A stretch of 34,283 bases of DNA from Streptomyces sp. AA1529 (GCF_000280905.1 NZ_ALAP01000087.1:1-34283), one strand, 5' to 3'; counted from the stretch's first letter, positions 17,446 to 25,458 are shown. Program-made: numbers and translations. Notes: generated from the sequence alone by a model not told the origin.

Positions 17446-18167
17446 CGGGCAGCCTCCTGTTCGGTGACGGGCGGCTCCTGGAGCACCGCCCGCATGTCGC
17501 GTACCGCGTGCCAGGTGCCCCGCCAGGTGCCGGTCACCTTGGACTTGCCGGTGCGGGGGCGGTAGGGCACGTCGCGCTCCTCGATGCGCCACCCGGCGTC
17601 CGCCGCCCGCACGACCATCTGGAGCGGGTATCCGCTGCGCCGGTCGGTGAGTCCGAGCCCCAGGAGTGCTTCGCGGCGGGCCGCGCGCAGCGGGCCCAGG
17701 TCGTGCAGCCGTACGCCGGTGCGCGCGTGCAGCATCCGGGAGAGCGCGAGGTTGCCCGCGCGGGCGTGCGCGGGCCACGCGCCGCGCGTCTGCGGGCGTC
17801 TGCGGCCCAGGACGAGGTCGCTGCGGCCCTCCCGCACCGCGTCCACGAACGGCACCAGGAGGGCGGGGTCGAGCGAGGCGTCGCAGTCGCAGAAGCAGAC
17901 GATGTCCGCCTCGGCGGCCGTCAGTCCCGCGTGGCAGGCGGCGCCGAAGCCGCGCCGGGACTCGGACACGACGGTCGCGCCCAGTCCGCGTGCCGTGGCC
18001 GCCGAGTCGTCCGTCGAGCCGTTGTCGACGACGATCGCGCGCCAGCCCGGGGGGATCCGCTCCAGCACCCAGGGCAGCGCCTCTTCCTCGTCGAGGCAGG
18101 GGAGTACGACATCGACACCGGGCACGGGCACGGCCTCCTTCGGACGAGGTTCGATCACGCTCCGCAC
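17442..18167 (-). CDS. family 2 glycosyltransferase
   Basis: A 241-residue GT2 enzyme of the dolichyl/polyprenyl-phosphate sugar synthase type without C-terminal membrane helices. It has the opening strand VDVVLPCLDEEEALPWVL, the nucleotide-binding VVDNGSTDDS, the metal-binding DCD at about 94-96 in CFCDCDASLDP, and LGRRRPQTRG plus HDLGPLRA in the acceptor half. It probably transfers a nucleotide-linked sugar to a polyprenyl phosphate or similar acceptor. Two GTG starts are possible: 18167, and 18158 (three codons later), which lies 9 nt after a TAGGGT -10 candidate. First gene of the GT2-DUF2064-methyltransferase operon, divergent from the response regulator. Confidence 0.92.
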   Translation of the reverse strand: MRSVIEPRPKEAVPVPGVDVVLPCLDEEEALPWVLERIPPGWRAIVVDNGSTDDSAATARGLGATVVSESRRGFGAACHAGLTAAEADIVCFCDCDASLDPALLVPFVDAVREGRSDLVLGRRRPQTRGAWPAHARAGNLALSRMLHARTGVRLHDLGPLRAARREALLGLGLTDRRSGYPLQMVVRAADAGWRIEERDVPYRPRTGKSKVTGTWRGTWHAVRDMRAVLQEPPVTEQEAAR

Positions 18168-18216
18168 ACCCTACGGAGCCAAACGCGACATTCCAGACTT
18201 CGCGTTCTTACGAAAC
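18168..18216. promoter_or_regulatory. divergent GT2/response-regulator promoter with motif TCGCGTTCTTACG
   Basis: On the minus strand TAGGGT (18173-18168) is a -10 candidate for the GT2 operon. Just upstream lies TCGCGTTCTTACG (18200-18212), whose near copy TCGGGTTCTTACG occurs on the minus strand at 21403-21391 upstream of the epimerase. The same stretch contains an inverted repeat AACGCGA (18182-18188) / TCGCGTT (18200-18206). The position next to the regulator gene suggests its own binding site; that is inference. Confidence 0.45.
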
Positions 18217-18283
18217 ACGGACATCGGCCCGGCTGCCGCCGACCCGCCTCCCCCGCTCCGGCATCCGGTGCGACCCTGAGGCC

Positions 18284-19003
18284 ATGCAGCCACCACCCGC
18301 CGGGCGTGTCCTGGTCGTCGACGACGACCCCACCGTCGCCGAGGTCGTCACCGGGTACCTCCAGCGCGCCGGATACGCCGTCGACCGCGCGGAGACCGGC
18401 CCCGACGCGCTGGAGCGCGCCGCGGCCCGGTGGCCGGACCTGGTCGTGCTCGACCTGATGCTGCCCGGCATGGACGGCCTGGAGGTCTGCCGCCAACTGC
18501 GCGGCCGGGGACCCGTGCCCGTCATCATGCTCACCGCACTCGGCGACGAGGGCGACCGGGTGCTGGGCCTGGAGGTCGGCGCCGACGACTACGTCACCAA
18601 GCCGTTCAGCCCGCGCGAACTGGTGCTGCGCGTCGAGTCCGTGCTGCGCCGCAGCCGGCACGCCGAAGAGGCCCCCAGGCCCGCCTCGGTGCTGCGCGCC
18701 GGAGGGCTGGCCGTCGACCCCCTCGCCCGGCGCGCCACCCGGGACGGCACCGAACTCTCGCTCACCGTGCGCGAGTTCGACCTGCTGGCCCACCTGCTGC
18801 GGCACCCCGCCCGCGCGTTCTCCCGCGAGGAGCTGATGCGCGAGGTGTGGGGCTGGGCCTTCGGCGACCTCTCGACGGTCACCGTCCACGTCCGCCGGCT
18901 GCGCGCCAAGATCGAGGAAGATCCCGCGCAGCCCCGGCTGATCCAGACCGTGTGGGGGGTCGGCTACCGGTTCGACCCGGGCGCCGACACGCAGGAGGAC
19001 TGA
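18284..19003 (+). CDS. OmpR/PhoB-family response regulator
   Basis: A 239-residue DNA-binding response regulator. The receiver domain (about 8-122) has the acidic pair D13/D14 in VVDDDP, phospho-acceptor D57 in VVLDLMLPGMDG, the switch Thr in IMLTALGDEGD and Lys in VTKPFSPREL. The winged-helix effector domain (about 135-233) includes LSLTVREFDLLAHLLRHP, the recognition region STVTVHVRRLRAKIE and the final WGVGYRF. The ATG at 18284 is preceded by TGAGG at very short spacing. It is followed 6 nt later by its kinase. Placement inside the glycan/redox locus and the shared promoter motif suggest it controls these genes. Confidence 0.95.
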   Translation: MQPPPAGRVLVVDDDPTVAEVVTGYLQRAGYAVDRAETGPDALERAAARWPDLVVLDLMLPGMDGLEVCRQLRGRGPVPVIMLTALGDEGDRVLGLEVGADDYVTKPFSPRELVLRVESVLRRSRHAEEAPRPASVLRAGGLAVDPLARRATRDGTELSLTVREFDLLAHLLRHPARAFSREELMREVWGWAFGDLSTVTVHVRRLRAKIEEDPAQPRLIQTVWGVGYRFDPGADTQED

Positions 19004-19009
19004 ACCACC

Positions 19010-20131
19010 GTGCACGACATGCTGCTCATCGCCCTGTTCGCCTTCCTGGGCGCCGCCGCGGCCGGACTGCTGGGCGCCCTGGCGCTGCGCGCCCTGCGGC
19101 ACCGCTCGCTCGCCGTGTCCCTGACGGTCGTCTCCACCGTCGCCGTCACCGCCATGCTCTCCGGGACGCTGGCCGTCGCCTGGGCCATGTTCCTCTCCCG
19201 GCACGACCTGTTCGTCATCACCACGGTCGTCGCCATGGCGGCCGTCGTCTCGCTGGCGACCGCGCTGCTGCTGGGCCGCTGGGTGACGTCCCGCAGCCAC
19301 GCCCTCACCCGCGCGGCGCGGTCCTTCGGGGACGGCGGCAGCTTCCCCGCACCCGGCGCCGCCGAAGCGGACGACCCGGCCGAGTTCGCGGCACTGACCC
19401 GGGAGCTGGCCGCCACCAGCGAGAAACTGGCCGCCTCCCGGGACCGCGAGCGGGCACTGGAGAGCTCCCGGCGGGAACTGGTCGCCTGGATCTCGCACGA
19501 CCTGCGCACCCCGCTGGCCGGACTGCGCGCCATGTCCGAGGCGCTGGAGGACGGCATGGTGGAGGACACCGGCCGCTGCCTGCGGCAGATCCGCACCGAG
19601 GTCGAACGGCTCAACTCCATGGTCGGCGACCTGTTCGAGCTCTCCCGCATCCACGCGGGCGCACTCGCCCTGACCACCCACCGGGTCGCCTCCGCCGAAC
19701 TCGTCTCGGAGGCGCTGGCCGGCGCCGACCCGCTGGCCCGGCAGAGCGGGGTCCGGCTGGTGGGCGACGCGCTGACGGACGTGCCGGTGGAGGTGGACCC
19801 GCGCGAGATGACCAGGGTGCTGGGGAACCTGCTCGTCAACGCCATCCGGCGCACTCCGGCCGACGGCACCGTCGCCGTGCACGTGCGCAGCGTCGAGGAA
19901 CAGGTCGTCCTCTCCGTCACGGACGGCTGCGGCGGCATCCCCGAGGAGGACCTGCCGCGCGTCTTCGACACTGGCTGGCGCGGCACCCACGCCCGCACGC
20001 CCCCGGGCGCGGGCCTGGGGCTGGCCATCGTCCGCGGCATCGTCGAAGCGCACCGGGGCACGGCGGCCGTCCGCAACGTGACCGGCGGCTGCTGCTTCGA
20101 ACTCACCCTGCCGACCGCCGGACCGGGCTGA
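19010..20131 (+). CDS. sensor histidine kinase
   Basis: A 373-residue membrane kinase. Three hydrophobic segments (about 4-25, 36-58, 68-90) leave almost no extracytoplasmic sensor domain, so sensing may be intramembrane or through a partner. A HAMP-like linker (about 90-145) follows. The HisKA domain has H163 in AWISHDLRTPLAGL. The ATPase domain has N-box NLLVNAIRRTP (about 273-283), where Arg replaces the usual Lys/His in this motif, G1 box TDGCGGIPEED, F-box RVFDTGWRG and G2 box GAGLGLAIVRGIVEAHRG. The GTG at 19010 has AGGAGG 11 nt upstream; an ATG three codons later is the alternative. Cotranscribed with the response regulator. Confidence 0.94.
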   Translation: MHDMLLIALFAFLGAAAAGLLGALALRALRHRSLAVSLTVVSTVAVTAMLSGTLAVAWAMFLSRHDLFVITTVVAMAAVVSLATALLLGRWVTSRSHALTRAARSFGDGGSFPAPGAAEADDPAEFAALTRELAATSEKLAASRDRERALESSRRELVAWISHDLRTPLAGLRAMSEALEDGMVEDTGRCLRQIRTEVERLNSMVGDLFELSRIHAGALALTTHRVASAELVSEALAGADPLARQSGVRLVGDALTDVPVEVDPREMTRVLGNLLVNAIRRTPADGTVAVHVRSVEEQVVLSVTDGCGGIPEEDLPRVFDTGWRGTHARTPPGAGLGLAIVRGIVEAHRGTAAVRNVTGGCCFELTLPTAGPG

Positions 20132-20176
20132 GCCCGCGCCGCGCGGTCCACCGGCGGGCCGGCAGCACGCGAGGGG

Positions 20177-20210
20177 ACGGCTGCACCCGGCGAAACGGCT
20201 GCACCCGGCG
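20177..20210. repeat. 16-bp direct repeat in the HK/epimerase convergent gap
   Basis: ACGGCTGCACCCGGCG occurs at 20177-20192 and 20195-20210, 18 bp apart. The 112-bp gap also holds weak GCCCGC/GCGGGC arms right after the kinase stop (20132-20159) that could form a terminator. No gene is visible. Confidence 0.6.
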
Positions 20211-20243
20211 GCGCGGGAGCGGGCACGGTGGCGCAACGGTCCG

Positions 20244-21329
20244 CTACGCCCGCCCCGACGGCGCCCTCATGTCGGACGCCGCGAACTCCTTCATGCCCTC
20301 CGCGAAACCGATCCGCGCCCGCCATCCCAGCTCCCGCGCGGCCCGTTCGGAGGACGCCGTGATGTGCCGTACGTCGCCCAGCCGGAACTCGCCCGTCACC
20401 ACCGGGTCGGGCCCGCCGTAGAACTCGGCCAGCGCGCTCGCCGTCTCGCCGATGGTGTGCGGGTCGCCGCTCCCGGTGTTGTACGCGGCGAAGGACCCCG
20501 GCGCCCGGCCCGCGCCCGGCGCGCCCAGCGCCTCCAGCGCGGTCACGTTGGCGGCCGCGATGTCCCGCACATTGACGAAGTCCCGGCGCTGCGCCCCGTC
20601 CTCGTAGACGGTGGGGGCCACCCCGCGGGCGAGCGCCGAGCGGAAGAACGAGGCCACTCCCGCGTACGGCGTGTCACAGGGCATCCCCGGCCCGTAGACG
20701 TTGTGGTAGCGCAGCGAGACCGCGGCCCCGTCGACCGCGCGGGCCCACGCCGCCGCCAGATGCTCCTGGGCGAGCTTGGTGGTCGCGTAGGTGTTCCGCG
20801 GGTCCAGCGGCGCGTCCTCGCCGACCAGCCCGGGGCGCAGCGCGGCGCCGCAGTCGGGGCAGGGCGGATCGAACCGCCCGGCACGCAGATCCGGCACGGC
20901 ACGCGGCCCCGGCCGGACCACCCCGTGCTGCGGGCAGGTGTACCGGCCCTCCCCGTAGACGACCATCGAACCGGCCAGCACCAGTGCGCGCACCCCGGCC
21001 CGCTCCATCGCCGTCAGCAGCATCGCCGTGCCCAGGTCGTTGCAACTCACGTACTCCGGGGCGTCGGAGAAGTCCTTGCCCAGCCCGACCATCGCCGCCT
21101 GGTGGCACACCGCGTCCACGCCGTGCAGCGCCTCGGCGACGGCGTCCCCGTCCCGCACGTCGCCGCGCAGCTGCCGCACCCCGGGCGCGACGGCGGGGGA
21201 CGCGGCGCCCGCTCCGTGCGCCGACGGCAGCAGGGCGTCCAAAACGACCGCCTCGTGACCCGCTTCGGTCAGGGCCTCCACGATGTGGGAACCGATGAAT
21301 CCGGCACCGCCGGTGACAAGAACGCGCAT
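20244..21329 (-). CDS. NAD-dependent sugar-nucleotide epimerase/dehydratase with zinc-ribbon-like insert
   Basis: A 361-residue extended SDR. The cofactor motif TGGAGFIGS is at residues 6-14, acidic D31 follows in VVLDALLP, the catalytic Ser is near 121 in LAGSMVVYGEG, and the catalytic YxxxK is Y181/K185 in YATTK. A substrate segment includes RYHNVYGPGMP. Between Ser and Tyr lies an insert with C132-x2-H135 and C157-x2-C160 (CPQH, CPDC), spaced like a zinc ribbon; some bacterial nucleotide-sugar 4-epimerases carry such an insert. I infer supply of an NDP-sugar for the adjacent glycosyltransferases. The ATG at 21329 has no Shine-Dalgarno and lies 6 nt after TAGCGT, so it is probably leaderless. 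Convergent with the histidine kinase. Confidence 0.92.
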   Translation of the reverse strand: MRVLVTGGAGFIGSHIVEALTEAGHEAVVLDALLPSAHGAGAASPAVAPGVRQLRGDVRDGDAVAEALHGVDAVCHQAAMVGLGKDFSDAPEYVSCNDLGTAMLLTAMERAGVRALVLAGSMVVYGEGRYTCPQHGVVRPGPRAVPDLRAGRFDPPCPDCGAALRPGLVGEDAPLDPRNTYATTKLAQEHLAAAWARAVDGAAVSLRYHNVYGPGMPCDTPYAGVASFFRSALARGVAPTVYEDGAQRRDFVNVRDIAAANVTALEALGAPGAGRAPGSFAAYNTGSGDPHTIGETASALAEFYGGPDPVVTGEFRLGDVRHITASSERAARELGWRARIGFAEGMKEFAASDMRAPSGRA

Positions 21330-21335
21330 ACAGCC

Positions 21336-21433
21336 ACGCTAGAGGCGCACGGGCGCCGCGCAACGGTACGCGGCGCCCGTGTCATCGCTCCGTAAGAACC
21401 CGATCCCCGCCGACACCGGTCAAGAACCCCCGA
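21336..21433 (-). promoter_or_regulatory. epimerase promoter with two GGGTTCTT motifs
   Basis: The minus-strand -10 candidate TAGCGT (21341-21336) is 6 nt from the ATG. Upstream, the minus strand has TCGGGTTCTTACG (21403-21391), differing at one of 13 positions from the motif at 18200-18212, and a second related TCGGGGGTTCTTG (21433-21421) about 30 bp further. Paired half-sites in the activator zone are typical of OmpR-family targets. Confidence 0.45.
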
Positions 21434-21476
21434 TCCATGCGGATTGTCCTACCGTGCGGGGCGGGTGCCCTCCGGC

Positions 21477-22130
21477 TCAGCGGCCGGTGCGGAACGCGCC
21501 CGCGCGGGCCGCCTCGTACGCCGCCAGCGCCGCCCGTTCGGCCGCTGCCCGGTCCAAGGGGGCGCCGGTGGTCAGCAGTTGGTAGTACAGCGGTGCGGAG
21601 ACGGCGCGGATGACCTGCTCCGGATCCGTGTCGGACGGCACCTCTCCCCGTTCGGCCGCCCGCCGCACGCAGGGCGCCCACTCCGCGATCCGGGCCGCGT
21701 AGAACCGGTGCAGGGCCTCGGCCGCGGGCACGTCGCAGGTGGCCGCGGCGATGACCGCCTTGAACAGGGCGCCCTGCCGGGGGTCCGTCAGGGCGCGGCG
21801 CACCAGCGCGGCGTTGGCCGCCAGATCGTCCAGGAGCGCGCCCGAGTCGGTGCGGGGTTCGGACTGCTCGGCCATGTCGTCCAGCAGATCCGCCAGCAGC
21901 GCGGTGACCGTCCCCCAGCGCCGGTAGACCGTCGTCTTGCCCACTTCCGCGCGGCGGGCCACCTCGGCGAGGTCGAGGTGGGCGAAACCGTGCTCCGCGA
22001 GGGCATCCCCGGCGGCGCGCAGCACCGCCTCGCGCACCCGCGCCGTACGTCCCCCGGGCCGTACAGTGCCGGGTGAGGCGGCGGCTCCCGGGCCGGTCGT
22101 CCTCCGCCGGGCCCCCGGTTCAGCTGTCAC
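21477..22130 (-). CDS. TetR family transcriptional regulator
   Basis: A 217-residue regulator. The N-terminal helix-turn-helix (about 30-75) reads VREAVLRAAGDALAEHGF ... LAEVARRAEVGKTTVYRRWG, the typical TetR recognition helix. The remaining about 140 residues form the ligand and dimer domain, resembling TetR_C subfamilies with FYAARIAEWAP. The GTG at 22130 has GGAG 7 nt upstream. A candidate -10, TAGGGT, lies at 22171-22166 on the minus strand and a CCTTAAGG palindrome at 22147-22154 in the leader may be an autoregulatory site. No divergent enzyme or pump gene lies next to it, so the target is not evident. Confidence 0.92.
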   Translation of the reverse strand: MTAEPGARRRTTGPGAAASPGTVRPGGRTARVREAVLRAAGDALAEHGFAHLDLAEVARRAEVGKTTVYRRWGTVTALLADLLDDMAEQSEPRTDSGALLDDLAANAALVRRALTDPRQGALFKAVIAAATCDVPAAEALHRFYAARIAEWAPCVRRAAERGEVPSDTDPEQVIRAVSAPLYYQLLTTGAPLDRAAAERAALAAYEAARAGAFRTGR

Positions 22131-22440
22131 AACGGGTCTCCAGTTCCCTTAAGGCTCGCAGGGCCACCCTACGGGGCCTCGACCGGACCGGCTGCCTCGT
22201 CCCGCCCCGCGCGGCTGTTCGGTGTCCCGTCACCCTGCACCGCCTGCTCCGCCACCCCGCTCCGGCCCGCTACGGCCCGCCCCGGCCGCACGTCGCCGGG
22301 CCGCCACGAGCCCTCCGGCTCCGTGACGATGCCGGGCCGGACGTGTGAGGCGTTCGGGCGCCGACGAGTGCCGGTTCCGTGTGTGCCGTACCCGGCCGTG
22401 CGCGCGCGACCGCACGCGACCCATCCCGGAGCGGAACGCC

Positions 22441-22530
22441 ATGAGCCACGACCCGACCGAGCACCGCAGCGGGGACCGGACGGCCCGTACGGTCCGTCCG
22501 GCCGCGGCGCCGGGCTCACAGCTCCTGTGA
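22441..22530 (+). CDS. possible 29-residue peptide gene
   Basis: The gap 22131-22515 has no clear gene. The best candidate is a short frame from ATG 22441, with GGAG about 8 nt upstream, encoding a hydrophilic peptide (MSHDPTEHRSGDR...) and ending inside the 3' end of the convergent sigma factor gene. Nothing identifies a family, and chance is a good explanation. Confidence 0.15.
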   Translation: MSHDPTEHRSGDRTARTVRPAAAPGSQLL

Positions 22531-23172
22531 GGTGAGCCACGGCCGGATCTGCCGGCGGGCGTGGTGCAGCCGGGACTTGACGGTGCCCAGCGGGATGCCG
22601 AGACGGTCGACGATCTCGGCGTAGTCCATCTGGCACACGTCGCGGTAGACCAGGGGAGCCACCAGGTGCGGGCTCTCCTGCTCCAGCCGCTCCAGTGCCT
22701 CCAGGAGGTCCACCCGGGAGCCCGCGATCACACTCGTCGTCCGCGGGTCCGGGCGCTGTTCCGGGGCGCTCGTCTGGTGCGGGAGCGTGGGCTGCTCGAC
22801 GGCGCGGCGCTTGAGCTCGCGGTACTTCTGGCGGGAGCAGTTGGCCACGATCGTGTGCAGCCAGGTGCTGAAGCGGCTGCGCCCCTGGAAGCGCTCGATG
22901 TGCCGGGACACCTGCAGCAGTACGTCCTGCGCGGCCTCCTCGGCGTCCTCGCGGAAGAGGAGGAAGCGGCCGCAGTGCCGCACCACGTCGGGCCGGATGG
23001 TGCGCAGCAGCGCGTCGAGGGCCGCGCCGTCCCCGGCGGCCGCGCGGGCCGCGAGGGCTTCGGTGTCGGCGGGTGCCGACGGGTCGAGGGGCTCCGGTGT
23101 CGCTCCGGTGCCGGTCGGCTCAGGCTGCCCGGATGGCTGGTTCACGGCGTGGGAGGAGGACGGTGGGCACAT
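22516..23172 (-). CDS. ECF-type RNA polymerase sigma factor
   Basis: A 218-residue group 4 sigma factor. About 40 Pro/Ser/Thr-rich N-terminal residues precede region 2 (about 43-120: REDAEEAAQDVLLQV in 2.2, FQGRSRFSTWLHTIVANCSRQ in 2.3-2.4). Region 4 (about 160-213) has MDYAEIVDRLGIPLGTVKSRLHHARR, its helix-turn-helix. No anti-sigma gene is beside it; the divergent neighbour is a transmembrane Ser/Thr kinase, so control by phosphorylation is a plausible model. The ATG at 23172 has no Shine-Dalgarno but TATGAT lies exactly 6 nt upstream (minus strand), a textbook leaderless arrangement. Confidence 0.92.
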   Translation of the reverse strand: MCPPSSSHAVNQPSGQPEPTGTGATPEPLDPSAPADTEALAARAAAGDGAALDALLRTIRPDVVRHCGRFLLFREDAEEAAQDVLLQVSRHIERFQGRSRFSTWLHTIVANCSRQKYRELKRRAVEQPTLPHQTSAPEQRPDPRTTSVIAGSRVDLLEALERLEQESPHLVAPLVYRDVCQMDYAEIVDRLGIPLGTVKSRLHHARRQIRPWLTSQEL

Positions 23173-23190
23173 CCAGGCATCATAAGGGGC
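23173..23190. promoter_or_regulatory. 18-bp divergent start region of sigma factor and kinase genes
   Basis: Only 18 bp separate the two start codons. TATGAT on the minus strand (23184-23179) sits 6 nt from the sigma ATG. On the plus strand the overlapping CATCAT (23178-23183) sits 7 nt from the kinase ATG and could be its -10; alternatively AAGGGG (23184-23189), very close to the ATG, serves as a ribosome-binding site. Each -35 would lie inside the other gene. Confidence 0.5.
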
Positions 23191-25203
23191 ATGCCTTCAC
23201 CTGATCAGATCGGCCGCTACCGGGTCGACCGTCGTCTCGGCTCCGGCGCCTTCGCGGTCGTGTGGCTCGCACACGACGACCGTCTGGAGGCACCCGTCGC
23301 CGTCAAGGTGATGGCCGACAACTGGGCGCACAGAATGGATATCCGGGACCGCTTCCTGGCCGAGGCCCGCCTGCTGCGCAAGGCGTCCTCGGGCGGCGTG
23401 GTCCAGGTCTTCGACGTGGGAGAGCTGGACGACGAACGCCCCTATTTCGTCATGGAATACGCGGACCAGGGCACCGTCGCCGACCGGATGACGCTGGGCC
23501 CGCTGCCGGTGTCCGAGGCGGTGCGGCTCACCGCGGAGGCGGCGCGCGGCGCGGAGGCCCTGCACGAGGCCGGGGTGGTGCACCGCGATATCAAGCCATC
23601 CAATGTCCTGTTGACCAGCGGAGGAGTGCGGGGCCGGGAGCGGGTGCTGGTGGCCGATCTGGGCCTGGCCAAGAACCTCGCCCATGCGTCGGGGCTGACG
23701 GTGGTCGCCGGGTCGGTCGGCTACATGGCGCCGGAACAGGCCGAACCCTTCGAGGGCATCGACGCCCGCGCCGACGTCTACAGCCTCGGGGCCGTGCTCT
23801 ACCACCTGGTCTCGGGCGCGACGCCCGGAACGCCGGAGCGGGTGATGCCGCTCGACGAACTGCGCCCAGGGCTGCCTCCCGCGGTGGGGGCCGCCGTCGG
23901 CCGCGCGATGGAACCCGACCGCGAGCACCGCTGGCCGACCGCGGCGGCGCTGGCGCGGGAACTGGACCGGATCGCGGAGACGCTGGAACACACCGAGGAC
24001 GAGCAGGCCGCGCCCGCTGCGGGGGAGTCCGCCCCGGACGAGGACGGCCAGGACGGCCAGGACGGCTCGGGTGCGCCTTTCTGGGCGTCCCCGAGTGCCA
24101 TGCCGTCCACGGTGCGCCCGGCCGCCCCGGGGGCCGCTCAGCCGGCGACTGTGGCCGCCGAGCCGCCCTCCCGGGCGTCCGGCGCGGGTGCCGGCCATCC
24201 GGCCTCGCCGGAGGCGCCCTCCGCCGGGTCCGGGACCGGGTCCGGCACGGCGGAGCGGGACCGTGCGGAGCCTGCCGCGGTGGATCCCGCCACGGCTGAG
24301 CCGGACCGCGCCGGGCCCGCGTCGTCGGGGTCCGGCTCGTCGGTGTCGGCCGCCGGGGAAGCCGTTTCGGCCGGGCACTCCCCCGCATCCCAAGGGCACG
24401 CCCCGGACAGCGCCCTGCCGGAGGGACCGCCGCCTGCCGGGGGTTCCGCTCCGGTGGGTTCGGCTTCCGAGCCGTCCGCGGCCGGGACGTCCGCGGCCGG
24501 TGCACCCGACCCGGCGTCCGACTCCGCCGCGGGGCACCCCTCGTCGGGTGGCACGGCGTCCGCGCGGCCCGCGCGCCGCCGCCGGACGCGCGCGCTGACC
24601 TTCGGGGCGGCCGTTGTCGTGCTGGCCGGGGTGGGTGTGGCCGCCACGGCGCTGGCCCCGGATCCCCAGCGGACGCCCTCGACCGTGAAGGTGCGCGACA
24701 CCAGCGGGCGGATCAGCGTGCGGGTGCCGGGCGCCTGGGCGCGGGAGTTCACCGACTCCGGCTGGAACCCCTCCTCGCTGGGGCTGTCGGCCGACCACGC
24801 ACCCGGACTGCTCGTCGCGGAGGACGTGCACGGCTGGGGGGACCTCACCTCGAAGACCAGCGGGGTCTTCGTCGGCCTCGGGGTCGCGGAGGGCAAGGGC
24901 GGCGAGAGCGGGGACGCCGGAGACGCGGGGAGCGGCGCGGAGGCACTGCCCGACAAGGTGGCCGGAATCAAGCACTCGGAGTGCGACTACGCGGGGAGTC
25001 GGACCTTCAGCGGAGGGGGCTGGAGCGGGCGCATCCGTACGTGGTCTTCCTGCGCCTCCGGGTACTCGCTGGAGGAGATCGGCCTGAAGTCGACGAAGAA
25101 GGGTGCGTCTCCGGTGTATGTGCAGATCCGTTGCGAAAAGGGCTGTTCGGACAAGACGGATAAAGTGCTGGACAGTCTGCGCGTCAGCGCCGACGCCTCG
25201 TAA
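23191..25203 (+). CDS. PknB-like transmembrane Ser/Thr protein kinase
   Basis: A 670-residue Hanks-type kinase. The kinase domain (about 9-270) has the glycine loop GSGAFAVVW, K39 in VAVKVM, alphaC E58, HRDIKPSNVLL with catalytic D133, a metal motif DLG (156-158) in place of DFG, and GSVGYMAPEQ in the activation end. A linker of about 190 Pro/Ala/Ser/Gly-rich residues leads to one transmembrane helix (about 469-490). The outside domain of about 175 residues begins GRISVRVPGAW and contains Cys residues near its end; it is not PASTA. The start at 23191 is right at the conserved N-terminus. It is divergent from the ECF sigma factor and upstream of a lipoprotein and a PP2C phosphatase, suggesting one phospho-signalling module. 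Confidence 0.93.
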   Translation: MPSPDQIGRYRVDRRLGSGAFAVVWLAHDDRLEAPVAVKVMADNWAHRMDIRDRFLAEARLLRKASSGGVVQVFDVGELDDERPYFVMEYADQGTVADRMTLGPLPVSEAVRLTAEAARGAEALHEAGVVHRDIKPSNVLLTSGGVRGRERVLVADLGLAKNLAHASGLTVVAGSVGYMAPEQAEPFEGIDARADVYSLGAVLYHLVSGATPGTPERVMPLDELRPGLPPAVGAAVGRAMEPDREHRWPTAAALARELDRIAETLEHTEDEQAAPAAGESAPDEDGQDGQDGSGAPFWASPSAMPSTVRPAAPGAAQPATVAAEPPSRASGAGAGHPASPEAPSAGSGTGSGTAERDRAEPAAVDPATAEPDRAGPASSGSGSSVSAAGEAVSAGHSPASQGHAPDSALPEGPPPAGGSAPVGSASEPSAAGTSAAGAPDPASDSAAGHPSSGGTASARPARRRRTRALTFGAAVVVLAGVGVAATALAPDPQRTPSTVKVRDTSGRISVRVPGAWAREFTDSGWNPSSLGLSADHAPGLLVAEDVHGWGDLTSKTSGVFVGLGVAEGKGGESGDAGDAGSGAEALPDKVAGIKHSECDYAGSRTFSGGGWSGRIRTWSSCASGYSLEEIGLKSTKKGASPVYVQIRCEKGCSDKTDKVLDSLRVSADAS

Positions 25204-25285
25204 GGCTGTCCGCGGCAGGGATGACCGTACGTTCCCGTGGCCTCGACCGGCGCACGCGTTCCGGTCCGGACCCTTCCGTCACGAC

Positions 25286-25313
25286 CGGCCGCGAAAAAAA
25301 TCCCGGGCGGCCG
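25286..25313. terminator. 7-bp hairpin with A-rich loop after the kinase gene
   Basis: CGGCCGC (25286-25292) and GCGGCCG (25307-25313) flank a 14-nt loop containing seven A in a row, rare in this DNA. It lies in the 255-bp gap between the kinase and the lipoprotein gene and may terminate the kinase transcript or lie in the lipoprotein leader. The gap holds no other gene that I can support. Confidence 0.3.
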
Positions 25314-25458
25314 TGAACTTTCCCGCGCGATCGGCCATCGAATGCTGTGTACGGCGCGAAAGCCCCGAGGCACGCTGGAGACGAGAACCGGCACGCACAC
25401 GAGGCCGCGGGGAGGCCGAACGACCGCGCGACAGCATGACCAGGGAGTGACGGCAGCC

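Noticed and set aside
20866..20883. A GGTTCGATCC-like tRNA T-loop sequence on the minus strand
   Set aside because: It lies in the epimerase coding frame (Arg-Phe-Asp-Pro of the insert), and no acceptor, D or anticodon arms surround it.
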